Shown one piece after another: positions 26,042 to 34,499 of a stretch of DNA of 64,000 nucleotides. Position numbers and translations under genes: made by a program. The stretch is from Akkermansiaceae bacterium (lineage in GTDB: Bacteria > Verrucomicrobiota > Verrucomicrobiia > Verrucomicrobiales > Akkermansiaceae). The stretch's first letter is position 1. The number at the start of each line of letters is the position of its first letter. The stretch covers positions 37,789 through 101,788 of the forward strand of contig JACKPZ010000014.1 in assembly GCA_024233135.1 (NCBI GenBank), given 5' to 3'. The notes under the pieces were generated by a model that was not told where the DNA came from, did not search any database, and saw only the letters and a list, made by a program, of their open reading frames with translations.

Positions 26042-27283
26042 ATGTTCCCCACTTTCACCCTCCCCCCCCGGAAGTTGTGGAGCGCCTCGATGGTCGCGCT
26101 TGCTTGTTGCTGCGGCTCCGTGGCGGCCCAGAATTTCTCCCTCCAGCTCGCGGATACCGACCCGCTCGGAATCGACGCATTCGTGCCCGGTCTCGATGAA
26201 CTCGGCGTCGGCGGCGCCAGTGGCATCAAGGGCGATCTCGACTACGGATTCGAGCTGGACACCGAGTACAATTCGAATTTCCGCCTCACCGAAACCAACG
26301 AGGAAAGCGAGTTCTCGATCTTTTTCACCCCGTGGATCCGCTACAACTCGGACCCCGAGGGTGGCGCGAAAGTGAAGTTCAGCGCATCCTACCGGCCGGT
26401 CGTGCGCCGGTATTTCGACAACGACCAGCTCAACGACGTCAACCAGAACGGAGAGCTCAACCTGCGGCTCGTCGGCAGCCGCACCGAGGTCAACTTGTTC
26501 ACTCGTTTCTACGAGCTCACAGGCACCGACCGTCTCACCGGCAGCTTCGTCGATGGTTCGTTGATCACCTCGGGCATCCGCGCTTCTCGCCAGATCGCCT
26601 CGCGCACCTCGCTCAACGCCGGCTGGTCGTATGGGGTCTCGGACTACGATTCCCCCGGACTCGAGGGTTCCGAGTTGTACTCGATGTACTTCGGCGGCTA
26701 TTGGCAGGCATCGGAGCGCCTCAGCATCGGCCCGTCGCTGCGCTACAACATCACCGAGTCGGACAGCGCCGGCACCCGCGACGCGTGGGGCCTGCTGACG
26801 AACATCCGCTATCAACTGGGCAACCGCCTTTGGATCACCGCCGGCGTGGGTCCCGAGTACGCGTCGTTTTCCGGAAACGGCAACGACGACAGCTCGCTGA
26901 ACCTCAGCGCCGACCTCAAGGCCGTCTATCTCATCGACGCGCGCTGGACGTGGACGAACACGATCCGGACGTCGATCGTGCCCTCGCCAACCGACACCAA
27001 CTACATCGTCAACGACTACGGTTTCCAGACGGCCCTCTACCGCAACCTGACGCGGGGTTTCGCCTACGGCGGCATCGAGATCCACCTCTCGGACTATCAG
27101 GACGTGGGCACCACCACGACGACGCGTGATGACGATCTGAACTACACGGCTTTCCTCGGCTACCGGCATCCCTTGTTCACCGAGCGGGTGCAGCTCGACG
27201 GCCGCGTGAGCTACGGCATCAACGACGGCGATGTCGATTGGCAGCAGTTGCTGGTGACGGTGGGGCTCCAGATGGAGTTCTGA
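26042..27283 (+). CDS. Outer-membrane beta-barrel protein
   Basis: A 413-residue protein with a signal peptide (about 1-27, ending SVAA). Alternating hydrophobic/polar strands run throughout, rich in Tyr, Trp, Asn and Asp, and the last residue is Phe (VTVGLQMEF). These are the features of an outer-membrane beta-barrel inserted by BamA. Pattern and length fit BBP2-like barrels of about 16 strands. The ligand is unknown. It may be the outer-membrane client of the ExbB-ExbD-TPR machine, although it has its own promoter-like sequence. Confidence 0.85.
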   Translation: MFPTFTLPPRKLWSASMVALACCCGSVAAQNFSLQLADTDPLGIDAFVPGLDELGVGGASGIKGDLDYGFELDTEYNSNFRLTETNEESEFSIFFTPWIRYNSDPEGGAKVKFSASYRPVVRRYFDNDQLNDVNQNGELNLRLVGSRTEVNLFTRFYELTGTDRLTGSFVDGSLITSGIRASRQIASRTSLNAGWSYGVSDYDSPGLEGSELYSMYFGGYWQASERLSIGPSLRYNITESDSAGTRDAWGLLTNIRYQLGNRLWITAGVGPEYASFSGNGNDDSSLNLSADLKAVYLIDARWTWTNTIRTSIVPSPTDTNYIVNDYGFQTALYRNLTRGFAYGGIEIHLSDYQDVGTTTTTRDDDLNYTAFLGYRHPLFTERVQLDGRVSYGINDGDVDWQQLLVTVGLQMEF

Positions 27284-27298
27284 AACGGGGGCCGGCCG

Positions 27299-28198
27299 TC
27301 AGCCGCCGAGACTTCCGGCGAGCCAGTCGAGAAGGCGTTTCCGATAGGCGCCGCGGTCGCGGGCGAGCGAGTCGCCATGGCCGCCAGCGCGGACTTCGAA
27401 AAAGGTCTTCGGCTCGTGTGCCGCGTCGAACAAACGCCGGCCCTGGCTGATGGGAACGACGGGGTCGTTGCCGCCGTGGATGACCAGCAGCGGAACCGGG
27501 CTGATCCGGGCGATGAGTTTCTCCGGAGCGAGATCGTCGGTCACCAACGACTCGCCGAGGCGGCCCGCCACCTGGCGCGCCATCGCCCGGTAGGATGCGA
27601 AGGTGCCGTCCACCACCACCGCGCGGAGGCCGGGTATGCGGGTTTCGCCGAGCGCGGCCACGGATTTCGCGCCGCCCAGGCTGTGGCCGTATGAGACGAG
27701 GCGGGTGGGATCCACATCGTTCCGCGCCGAGGCATAGCGGAACGCGGATTTCACATCCTCGACCATGCCGCGGCGGTCGGGCGACCCGGCGGACTCGCCG
27801 TAGCCGCGGTAGTCGAAGGTGAGCACTTGGTAGCCGGCCTCCACCAGCCACAGGATGAACCCGAGGTGATGTCCCACCGAGCCGGCGTTGCCGTGGGAAA
27901 ACACGACGGTCCCGAGGCGCTCGCCGCGCGCGGGCAGGAACCAGCCGTGGAGTTTCGTGCCGTCCGTCGAGTCGAAATCGACCGGCTCGAACCGGAAGCC
28001 CCAAGTCGCCGGAGTGGCGGGCTTGTCGTGGGTGGGCAGGTAGAACAACAGGTCGCCGCCACGGCTCGGTCCGACCTTGGCCATCGGCGTGGCGGCCTCG
28101 GGAACCAGTGGTTTCAGGTCCGCCGCGGGTTCTCTCGCGCCCAGCGCCGCGGGCCAGAGGCCGGCGGCGAGCCACGGGAGCAGAAAACGCGGACGCAT
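27299..28198 (-). CDS. Secreted alpha/beta-hydrolase
   Basis: The 299-residue product has a signal peptide (MRPRFLLPWLAAGLWPAALG). The alpha/beta-hydrolase core shows FSHGNAGSVGHH (oxyanion region), FDYRGYGES, YGHSLGGAK with the nucleophile serine in GHSLG, IHGGNDPVVP with the acid aspartate, and GGHGDSL with the histidine. All three catalytic residues are present. It resembles the ABHD13/BEM46-type hydrolases; substrate unknown. It is convergent with the beta-barrel gene and divergent from the DsbD-domain gene. Confidence 0.9.
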   Translation of the reverse strand: MRPRFLLPWLAAGLWPAALGAREPAADLKPLVPEAATPMAKVGPSRGGDLLFYLPTHDKPATPATWGFRFEPVDFDSTDGTKLHGWFLPARGERLGTVVFSHGNAGSVGHHLGFILWLVEAGYQVLTFDYRGYGESAGSPDRRGMVEDVKSAFRYASARNDVDPTRLVSYGHSLGGAKSVAALGETRIPGLRAVVVDGTFASYRAMARQVAGRLGESLVTDDLAPEKLIARISPVPLLVIHGGNDPVVPISQGRRLFDAAHEPKTFFEVRAGGHGDSLARDRGAYRKRLLDWLAGSLGG

Positions 28199-28292
28199 GG
28201 GAACAAACGGACACCAACGACGCGGCTTGTCGAGCGAAAGGTCGGTGGCGCGGCCGGCTTGCGGCGTCGTCGATGCGCGTTATCCTTCGCGG

Positions 28293-29093
28293 ATGCACCC
28301 GGTGTTCCAAACGGCCCTCGCTGCAGTCATCGCGTCTCCGGTTCCCGCAGCGGAACGCTCCGGCAAGGCGGAGGCTTCGTGGCTTTCCGCCGCTTCGCAC
28401 TATCAAGCGGGCGAGCCGCTCCGCACGGCCATCCGCCTCGCGGCCGACTCCGGATGGCACACATATTGGGACAATCCCGGCGAAGGAGGGATGCCGACGT
28501 CCATCACGCTCCACCTGCCGGATGGTTGGAAGGCGGGGGAAATCGGCAGGCCGGCTCCGGTGCGTTTCCTCACCGGCGATCTGCCGGGATTCGGATACGA
28601 GGGCGAGGTCTTGTTTCCGGTGGAACTCACACCGCCGGCCGGTGCCTCCGGTGAAATGACGGCGAAGGCGGAGCTTTCGTGGCTGGCCTGTAGCGACGAT
28701 GCCTGCATACCGGGTGAGGCGACCGTCGAGCTGAAGTTGTCCCCCGGAAAACCCGGAACGACCACCGATGCGGACCGGATCGGGAAGGCCGAGAAACAGG
28801 TGCCTGAAACGGTGGAGGGCGTCTCCCTCGATGTCACCGCGGACTCCCATCCCCTTGTTCTGTCGGTGCGGAGCACGCGTGATGGCTTCGATCCCGCGGA
28901 GTGTTCGGTGTTTCCCCTCGAGTTCGGCGTGGTCGATGCGGGTGCCGACCTCCACTTCGCGAAATCCGGCGACGGCCGCTGGCGCGCGGAGGTTCCGGCC
29001 AGCGAATATGCGGACGCCCCGCCTGCATCCCTGACGCTTGTTTTCGTTCCGGAAGACGGCACGAAGCCGCTGCGCGTGGCGTGGACGAAATGA
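28293..29093 (+). CDS. Stand-alone DsbD N-terminal-domain-like protein
   Basis: A 266-residue protein with a short hydrophobic leader and then the DsbD alpha-domain fold: YWDNPGEGGMPTSITLHLPDGW, PGFGYEGEVLFPVEL, and LSWLACSDDACIPGEATVELKL. In DsbD the cysteine pair in this last segment (here C-x4-C) passes electrons to periplasmic partners. The eight-helix membrane domain and the thioredoxin domain of DsbD are absent. The ATG at 28293 is the only start consistent with the leader. A redoxin gene follows directly, which supports a role in envelope thiol chemistry or metal resistance. Confidence 0.78.
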   Translation: MHPVFQTALAAVIASPVPAAERSGKAEASWLSAASHYQAGEPLRTAIRLAADSGWHTYWDNPGEGGMPTSITLHLPDGWKAGEIGRPAPVRFLTGDLPGFGYEGEVLFPVELTPPAGASGEMTAKAELSWLACSDDACIPGEATVELKLSPGKPGTTTDADRIGKAEKQVPETVEGVSLDVTADSHPLVLSVRSTRDGFDPAECSVFPLEFGVVDAGADLHFAKSGDGRWRAEVPASEYADAPPASLTLVFVPEDGTKPLRVAWTK

Positions 29094-29104
29094 AAACTCA
29101 CCGT

Positions 29105-29133
29105 TTGACAAGCCGCTGATATGGTCCTGATTT
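29105..29133 (+). promoter_or_regulatory. Predicted promoter of the redoxin gene
   Basis: TTGACA at 29105-29110 and TGATTT at 29128-29133 with 17-bp spacing, 33 bp before the ATG. The -10 is weak. Confidence 0.35.
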
Positions 29134-29166
29134 GATGGGAACCCCCATCTCCTATCGAAACAAATC

Positions 29167-29739
29167 ATGAACCCCGTCGCCGCCCTTGCCGCCGCCGTCC
29201 TCGCCGTGATCGGCCAGCCCGCCCCCTCCTTCACCGCCACCGATGTGAAGGGCCAGGAAGTCTCCCTTGCCGATTTCAAAGGAAAGGTCGTCGTCCTCGA
29301 ATGGAACAATTTCGACTGTCCCTTCGTGAAAAAGCATTACCAGAGCGGCAACCTGCCGAAACTCCAGGAAACCTACGCCGACAAGGGCGTCGTCTGGCTC
29401 ACGGTGAACTCCGCCGCCGAAGGCAAACAAGGATATCTCGAACCATCGAAGATGGCGGAAAAAGCCGCCGCCGAGGGCAACAAGGCCGCCCACTACCTGA
29501 TGGACACCGACGGCAAGGTCGGCAAAGCCTTCGGCGCCAAGGTTACGCCCCACATGTTCATCGTCAACAAGGATGGCGCGCTCGTGTACGACGGGGCGAT
29601 GGATTCCAAAGCCACTCCAAAGGCGGATGACATCGAAACCGCCGAACCGCTTTTTACCAATGCACTCGACGCCGTGCTCGACGGCAAGGAGGTGCCGGAT
29701 TCCAAGAACAAACCTTATGGCTGTGGTGTGAAATACTGA
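29167..29739 (+). CDS. Periplasmic thioredoxin-fold redoxin (AhpC/TSA-TlpA type)
   Basis: A 190-residue protein with a short signal peptide (ending LAVIG) and the redoxin opening QPAPSFTATDVKGQEVSLADF. The active-site region is DCPFVKKHY: only one cysteine, where thioredoxins have CxxC. A second cysteine lies near the C-terminus (PYGCGVKY). VTPHMFIVNKDG holds the cis-proline. This one-cysteine arrangement is that of the thiol-peroxidase-like redoxins frequent in Verrucomicrobiota. It likely forms a disulfide with the C-terminal cysteine or a partner. Confidence 0.82.
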   Translation: MNPVAALAAAVLAVIGQPAPSFTATDVKGQEVSLADFKGKVVVLEWNNFDCPFVKKHYQSGNLPKLQETYADKGVVWLTVNSAAEGKQGYLEPSKMAEKAAAEGNKAAHYLMDTDGKVGKAFGAKVTPHMFIVNKDGALVYDGAMDSKATPKADDIETAEPLFTNALDAVLDGKEVPDSKNKPYGCGVKY

Positions 29740-29767
29740 GCGGATCACCAGCCGCTCGGTGTGGAAC

Positions 29768-29797
29768 GACGCGTCGGGAGAAAGCTCCCGGCGCGTT
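29768..29797 (+). terminator. Hairpin downstream of the redoxin gene
   Basis: CGGGAG/CTCCCG with an AAAG loop, extended by ACGCG/CGCGT through one G-T pair. Followed by a short pyrimidine run (CGTCTTT). A reasonable intrinsic terminator, though the T-tract is weak. Confidence 0.5.
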
Positions 29798-29890
29798 CGT
29801 CTTTCCGGGGAGATTTCTGTTAGAAGTTGTTAGATCGCGGACATTCGAGGGTTGACACTTCGGGTCGCGGTTTTCCATGGTCTTGTCACC

Positions 29891-30241
29891 ATGAAGAGAA
29901 TCACCCTTCGCATCACCGCCCTGGCGATGGTCCTCTGTGCGACCGCCGCCTTCTCCCAATCCAAGTTCTCCGGCATCTACAATGGCAAGGCCTCGTCGGT
30001 ACAGTTCCTTCTGGCGCTGACCAAGGGCGGGCGTGCCATCGGAGCGGATGAGAATTCCGACGGATTCCGCGACGTCCTGGATCCTGCGAAAAGCAAGGTA
30101 TCGAGCTCCGGCAAACTGCGTGGCAAGACTCCCGCCGGTGCGAGCGTCGTTGCGAAGATTACTTCGGGCGGGAAGCTTTCCGGCACTCTCAAGGTCGACG
30201 GTGCCACGATCCGCCTGTCCGGGAAAAGGACCTACAAGTGA
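29891..30241 (+). CDS. Small secreted protein, family not recognised
   Basis: A 116-residue product starting MKRITLRI, with a signal peptide (about 1-21, ending AFSQ). The rest is a Gly/Ser/Lys-rich beta pattern (SGIYNGKASSVQF, SGGKLSGTLKVDGATIRLSGK) resembling the short beta-stranded repeats found at the end of some secreted Verrucomicrobiota proteins. A TTGACA at 29852-29857 could be its -35. Its stop overlaps the start of the next gene (TGATG), indicating translational coupling. Confidence 0.65.
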   Translation: MKRITLRITALAMVLCATAAFSQSKFSGIYNGKASSVQFLLALTKGGRAIGADENSDGFRDVLDPAKSKVSSSGKLRGKTPAGASVVAKITSGGKLSGTLKVDGATIRLSGKRTYK

Positions 30242-31251
30242 TGCCCCGCGGCAGTGTCCGTGCCGTCATCGCGGCAGGACTGGCCGCCGCACTGGTGGCT
30301 GGAATGACGATCGGCTGGTGGATGCGCGGTCCATCCGGTGCAGGAGAATCCGTGTCCGGGCGGGACGAACGATCCTCCGCCCCCGTGAACCGACGAGCAA
30401 CGGGCCATGACGCGGCGAGCCGTTTCCTGGGCCGGGAAAGGTCCGGGGACGACGAGGGCGGGTTGCTCCGGGAAATCGAGGCGCTGGCGGCGGAATCGCC
30501 CGTACGAGCGCAAGCGGAGTTGGCACACGTCGGGGACGACGCAGATCTCCGGGCGATGGCCCATGCCGCGCTCTCCCGCGGGTGGGCGGCGAAAGATCCC
30601 GCGGCCGCGGCCGCTTGGGTAGAATCCCTGGCAGACGAGGAAGACCAGATTTCGGCTTCGTTGGGACTGGTGCCGGAATGGGCATCCCAGGATCCGGACG
30701 CTTGCTTGGACTGGTGCCGTGGTCTTTCGCAAGGGGCGCTGCGTGAATTGTCCCTGGTAGGTCTCGCGGATGCATGGGTGGAACGAGATCCTCAAGCGGC
30801 CTTCCGTGGTTTCACGGAGCTCGCTGATGAGGACGGAAGGGAGAGGGGCCTGCACGCGATTTGCAGCGAGTGGGCGCTCGCCGATCCGGATTCCGCGCTT
30901 CGTCATCTGGGCACCCTCGATCCCGTGGATCGCCGTGATGAGTTTCTGGAGTCCGCGTTGGTGAGCCTCTCGAACGAGGACCCCGAACGAAGCTGGCGGC
31001 AGGCAGACATGGTCCCCGAACGCGCCGGGCACATTCGCGCCATGGCGCTCGAGGCGATCGCGGAAAGCAATCCCCAGCGCGCCCTTTCCATGGCTGGCTC
31101 TGTCAAACAGGTCCCCGCGGAATGGTGGCGGGCGATCGGACGTGGCTGGGCGTATGAAGATGCCCGTGGGGCCACCGCATGGGCGCGCAGCATCGAGGAT
31201 CCGGAGCTTCGGACGCTTGTGCTGGAGGAAGTCGAAGCCGCCGCGGAGTAG
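30241..31251 (+). CDS. Membrane-anchored helical-repeat protein
   Basis: A 336-residue protein with one N-terminal membrane helix (VIAAGLAAALVAGMTIGWWM). At least six degenerate helical repeats of about 30 residues follow, centred on WAxxDPxAAxxW-like motifs (GWAAKDPAAAAAWVESL, EWASQDPDACLDWCRGL, AWVERDPQAAFRGF, EWALADPDSALRHL, SNEDPERSWRQA, YEDARGATAWARSI). Such repeat proteins are common in this phylum and are of unknown function; a protein-binding solenoid is likely. Confidence 0.7.
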   Translation: MPRGSVRAVIAAGLAAALVAGMTIGWWMRGPSGAGESVSGRDERSSAPVNRRATGHDAASRFLGRERSGDDEGGLLREIEALAAESPVRAQAELAHVGDDADLRAMAHAALSRGWAAKDPAAAAAWVESLADEEDQISASLGLVPEWASQDPDACLDWCRGLSQGALRELSLVGLADAWVERDPQAAFRGFTELADEDGRERGLHAICSEWALADPDSALRHLGTLDPVDRRDEFLESALVSLSNEDPERSWRQADMVPERAGHIRAMALEAIAESNPQRALSMAGSVKQVPAEWWRAIGRGWAYEDARGATAWARSIEDPELRTLVLEEVEAAAE

Positions 31252-31273
31252 GAAAGGCGCCCGGCCCGGCGGA

Positions 31274-31303
31274 TTGACACCCCGGCCTTCCCTGCGCCAT
31301 CTT
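31274..31303 (+). promoter_or_regulatory. Predicted promoter of the TPR protein gene
   Basis: TTGACA at 31274-31279 with CATCTT at 31298-31303 (18-bp spacing), just before the ATG at 31310. The 5' leader would be very short or absent. Confidence 0.35.
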
Positions 31304-31309
31304 CCGCGC

Positions 31310-32416
31310 ATGAAACGCGACGCGGATGCGAAATCCCGGGTTCTCCCCGGATCGGTTTTTGCCGTCGCATGCTGGGCCTTGGGATTGATGGCCTTCAGCC
31401 AGTTGCTGGTGGCGGGCATGGCCCTCGCCACCCGGTTCGAGGAATCGAAGGTCGTCCGGGTGATCGAAAAAGAGGTGCCGAAACCGATCGTCATCCGCGT
31501 CCCGCAGGAGCCTGCCGTGGTGGCGCAGGCGGCCCCGGCCCCCGCGCCGCCGCCGCTTCGTGTCGTGTCGCCCGAGCCTGCGAACCTGCCGGAGCCGACA
31601 CCGATGAGGATGCCGCTGGTGGCCGACCCACGGAGCGAGCGGATGGTCCGCGAGGCCCGCGAGGCCCGGGTGGCCGGCGACATGATGAAGGCGATCGTAA
31701 AACTGGAGGAGGCGCTCAAGCGGTCGCCGGACGATGCCACGGTGCACTATGAACTCGGCCTTGTGCATGAGGAAATGGGCGTGTTCGACACGGCGGCCGC
31801 CCACTACGAAGCGGTTTTCCGGATGGGGACCGACGCCGGCGCTCTCTACGAAATGGCGGGCTCCAAGCTGCGCGACGGGTTCGAGCAACCCGACGCCATG
31901 CTCGGCAAGATGGCGCTCGGACGGGTCCGGATTTTCCCGCCGCCCGGCTCCGGCGACGGCAAGAACGTGACGCTCACGATCCCGGTGCAGAAGGCCCCGG
32001 GCGAGGAGATCGATGTGAATCAGGTCTCGGTGGCGGTCCTGTTTTTCAACCGCACCAACAAGGGCGAGATCATCCAGCTCGAGCCGGACTGTGAATCGTG
32101 GGCCCGCATGCGCTGGCTCAAGGAGCCGGTCGATTGGACCAGTGGTGAGGAAAACCTGCGGGTCACCTACAACATTCCGGCGCAGGATTCCCAGACCGAG
32201 CATCTCTTCGGCGGTCGCAGCTATTATGGCCAGGTCGTGATGCTGCACTACGGTGACCAGGTGCTCGACGTCCAGGCGTGGCCGCGTGACCTCGCGGCGC
32301 GGATTCCGAAAACCCAGTCCGCGCCGACGGAAAACCTGTTGCCCGAGTTCCAAGACACGTTGCCATTGGATTTCGATCCCGACATTCCGATCCTGCCGCC
32401 GCTTCCGGAGCAGTGA
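31310..32416 (+). CDS. Membrane-anchored TPR protein
   Basis: A 368-residue protein starting MKRDADAK. I chose this ATG because it precedes the single membrane helix directly (SVFAVACWALGLMAFSQLLVAGMAL); a frame extending to 31142 would run through the upstream gene. A Pro/Ala-rich linker (about 70-105) is followed by two TPRs (AGDMMKAIVKLEEALKRSPD, GVFDTAAAHYEAVFRMG). A C-terminal beta-rich domain of about 170 residues is of unrecognised family. It overlaps no gene and is followed by the pseudokinase-FGE gene after 25 bp. Confidence 0.72.
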   Translation: MKRDADAKSRVLPGSVFAVACWALGLMAFSQLLVAGMALATRFEESKVVRVIEKEVPKPIVIRVPQEPAVVAQAAPAPAPPPLRVVSPEPANLPEPTPMRMPLVADPRSERMVREAREARVAGDMMKAIVKLEEALKRSPDDATVHYELGLVHEEMGVFDTAAAHYEAVFRMGTDAGALYEMAGSKLRDGFEQPDAMLGKMALGRVRIFPPPGSGDGKNVTLTIPVQKAPGEEIDVNQVSVAVLFFNRTNKGEIIQLEPDCESWARMRWLKEPVDWTSGEENLRVTYNIPAQDSQTEHLFGGRSYYGQVVMLHYGDQVLDVQAWPRDLAARIPKTQSAPTENLLPEFQDTLPLDFDPDIPILPPLPEQ

Positions 32417-32441
32417 CACGCGTTTCCGAGTTTCCCCTTGC

Positions 32442-33938
32442 ATGAGTTCCCCATCCGAAGATCTCCGGCTTGGTGAGTATCTGCTCACCCAGCCGGTTTC
32501 CGAAACCGAACGCACCCGGTCGTGGATCGCCGAGCAGGAGTCCGTCGGCCGCCGCGTGCTCGTCGAGGAACTCAAGCCGGACCAGGAAATCCACCGCGCC
32601 GCCTTTCTCGCCGATGTGAGGGCCAAGGCGGCCGTCGAGCATCCGCTCGTTGGATCGGTCTACGAGGCGGTGAGCGAGGCGGAGCATTGTTACGTCGCCC
32701 ACGAGTTGCTCACCGGCACACCGCTCGCCCAGCGCCTGCGGGCGGGCGAACCGTTCGAGCCGGGCCGCCTCACCCACATCCTGCGTCGTGTGTCCGAGGC
32801 GCAGATCCAGCACGAAACGCTTGGCCAATCGACTTCTCCGCTCGGCCCGGCGTCCATCCACATCGATGAAAGCGGGGTGATCCGCTTGGAAAACCTCGCC
32901 GTCGCCGGTGTCCGCGATCCGGAGGAATCGGTCCGCGACATCACCACGCTCGGCCGCGATCTCGTGCCGCTGGTAGCGGACGGACGTCCCGGCGCCTCGC
33001 GCTTGCTCACCTTGCTCTCGTGGATGCGCGGCGAGAACCTCGCCGCACCGCTCGCGTGGTCGCAGGTGCGCGATTACTGCAACCAGATCGAGCAACAGCT
33101 TGCCGAGCCGGTCGCTCCCGCGCCCACCCAGCGCGCCACGCCTGCCAAGCGTTCGCAGACCGGCATGTGGATCGGTCTCGCCGCCCTTGCAGCCCTCGCG
33201 GTTGTCCTGATCCTCGCGGTCCGGATGCGCCCGCCTTCACCTGCACCGGCCAAGCCATCGGTTCTCCCCGACGCGGTGCGGATCGAGGCCGGAGATCATC
33301 CGACACCCGATGGAACCACTGAGGCGTTGGAAGCGTTCCGGATTTCCTGCTGCGAGGTGACCATCGGCCAATATGCCGCGTTTCTTGAAACGCTCGCCAC
33401 CCTCTCCACCGCCAACCGCGAGCGAACCTTCGACCACGAGGACCAGCCGAAGGACAAGAGCTCCCACGCGCCGGAGGATTGGGACGCCCTGCACGCGGCC
33501 GCCAAGGCCGGTGGCCTCTGGAACGGCCGCGCCGTCACCCTCGACAATCCGGTCGTCGGCGTCGATTGGTGGGATGCCGCCGCCTACGCGGAGTGGAAGA
33601 ACGCCCGCCTGCCCACCCAGGAGGAGTGGTTTGCGGCTCTTCGCGCCGATGTCGAGGTGCCTGCCGCCATCCCGCCTTCGTCGTGGGTGCCCGTCACCTC
33701 GCAAACGACCGATCGCACGCCGCTCGGCCTGCTCGGCATGGCGGGATCCGTCGCCGAATGGACCCGCCGCCCGGCCGTCGACCCAGCCAACCCCCTCGGC
33801 GACCGCAAGTGGCTCATCATCGGCGGATCCTATCTCCACCCCGGGACCAACGCCCTCAGCCGCGAGTGGATCGACGACCGCTCGCTGCGTCGTCCCGACC
33901 TCGGATTCCGCCTCGTCTTCGATGCCGATCCGTCCTGA
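32442..33938 (+). CDS. Pseudokinase-transmembrane-FGE-like fusion protein
   Basis: A 498-residue product. Residues 1-225 resemble a serine/threonine-kinase fold (VLVEELKP, the helix C region, SVYEAVSEAEHCYVAHELLTG as the hinge). The HRD and DFG motifs are absent, so it is probably a pseudokinase. A helix follows (about 247-268, MWIGLAALAALAVVLILAV). Residues about 280-498 are an FGE/SUMF1-like domain (ISCCEVTIGQYAAFLE, VVGVDWWDAAAYAEW, RLPTQEEWFAAL, GLLGMAGSVAEW, DLGFRLVF). The cysteine pair that binds copper in true formylglycine-generating enzymes is not seen near the C-terminus, so a binding role is more likely than catalysis. Confidence 0.78.
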   Translation: MSSPSEDLRLGEYLLTQPVSETERTRSWIAEQESVGRRVLVEELKPDQEIHRAAFLADVRAKAAVEHPLVGSVYEAVSEAEHCYVAHELLTGTPLAQRLRAGEPFEPGRLTHILRRVSEAQIQHETLGQSTSPLGPASIHIDESGVIRLENLAVAGVRDPEESVRDITTLGRDLVPLVADGRPGASRLLTLLSWMRGENLAAPLAWSQVRDYCNQIEQQLAEPVAPAPTQRATPAKRSQTGMWIGLAALAALAVVLILAVRMRPPSPAPAKPSVLPDAVRIEAGDHPTPDGTTEALEAFRISCCEVTIGQYAAFLETLATLSTANRERTFDHEDQPKDKSSHAPEDWDALHAAAKAGGLWNGRAVTLDNPVVGVDWWDAAAYAEWKNARLPTQEEWFAALRADVEVPAAIPPSSWVPVTSQTTDRTPLGLLGMAGSVAEWTRRPAVDPANPLGDRKWLIIGGSYLHPGTNALSREWIDDRSLRRPDLGFRLVFDADPS

Positions 33939-33964
33939 ATCCGGATTGCCGGGGATTTAATTCG

Positions 33965-33991
33965 TTGATATTTCGGGGATTTTAATAAAAT
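33965..33991 (+). promoter_or_regulatory. Predicted promoter before the 165-residue protein gene
   Basis: An unusually AT-rich patch: TTGATA (33965-33970) and TAAAAT (33986-33991), 15-bp spacing, just before the ATG at 34000. Confidence 0.45.
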
Positions 33992-33999
33992 CACCCGCC

Positions 34000-34497
34000 A
34001 TGACCCACGAAGAACGCGCCAAGTGGATCCGCTGGATCTTCGTCCTCCTCCTTTCCGCCGGAGTGGTCGGCGGAGCATGGTTTTACCAGCGCAAGCATGA
34101 GGCGAAGCCTGCGAAGGTCGTCGAAGCTCCGCCACAAGAGTTCGACCTTACGATCTATCATTTCCACGAACCTGGAAATGCGGCCAGCGAGGAGCTCGCC
34201 GGCCACTACAACGAAATCACGCGCAAATACGGCCAGGTGGTGCTCGTGAAGCGCATCGACGTCACCGCCCGCCCGAACGATGCCGCCAAGGAGGGCGTCG
34301 AGAAAGCGCCGAAGAGCGTGATGGCGGCCGGAGGCAAACGGGTTTTCGAATTCGAGGGCGTATGGCCCTATCCGAAGTTGGAACAAAAGATCGACCAGAT
34401 CCTCCGCGGTTTGAAACGCGTCGACAAGGACTGGCGACCGGAAGTGAAGGGCATGACGCGCGCCAGCTCCGGCGATGGAACCGCCAACACCCCGTGA
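34000..34497 (+). CDS. Membrane-anchored thioredoxin-fold-like protein without cysteines
   Basis: A 165-residue protein with one N-terminal helix (WIFVLLLSAGVVGGAWFY). An extracytoplasmic domain follows with a pattern like a thioredoxin fold (FDLTIYHFHEPGNAASEELAGHY, QVVLVKRIDVTARP, SVMAAGGKRVFEFEG). No cysteine is present, so redox activity is excluded. It lies two bases upstream of a thioredoxin lipoprotein gene, with which it is probably co-transcribed. Confidence 0.6.
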   Translation: MTHEERAKWIRWIFVLLLSAGVVGGAWFYQRKHEAKPAKVVEAPPQEFDLTIYHFHEPGNAASEELAGHYNEITRKYGQVVLVKRIDVTARPNDAAKEGVEKAPKSVMAAGGKRVFEFEGVWPYPKLEQKIDQILRGLKRVDKDWRPEVKGMTRASSGDGTANTP

Positions 34498-34499
34498 CC

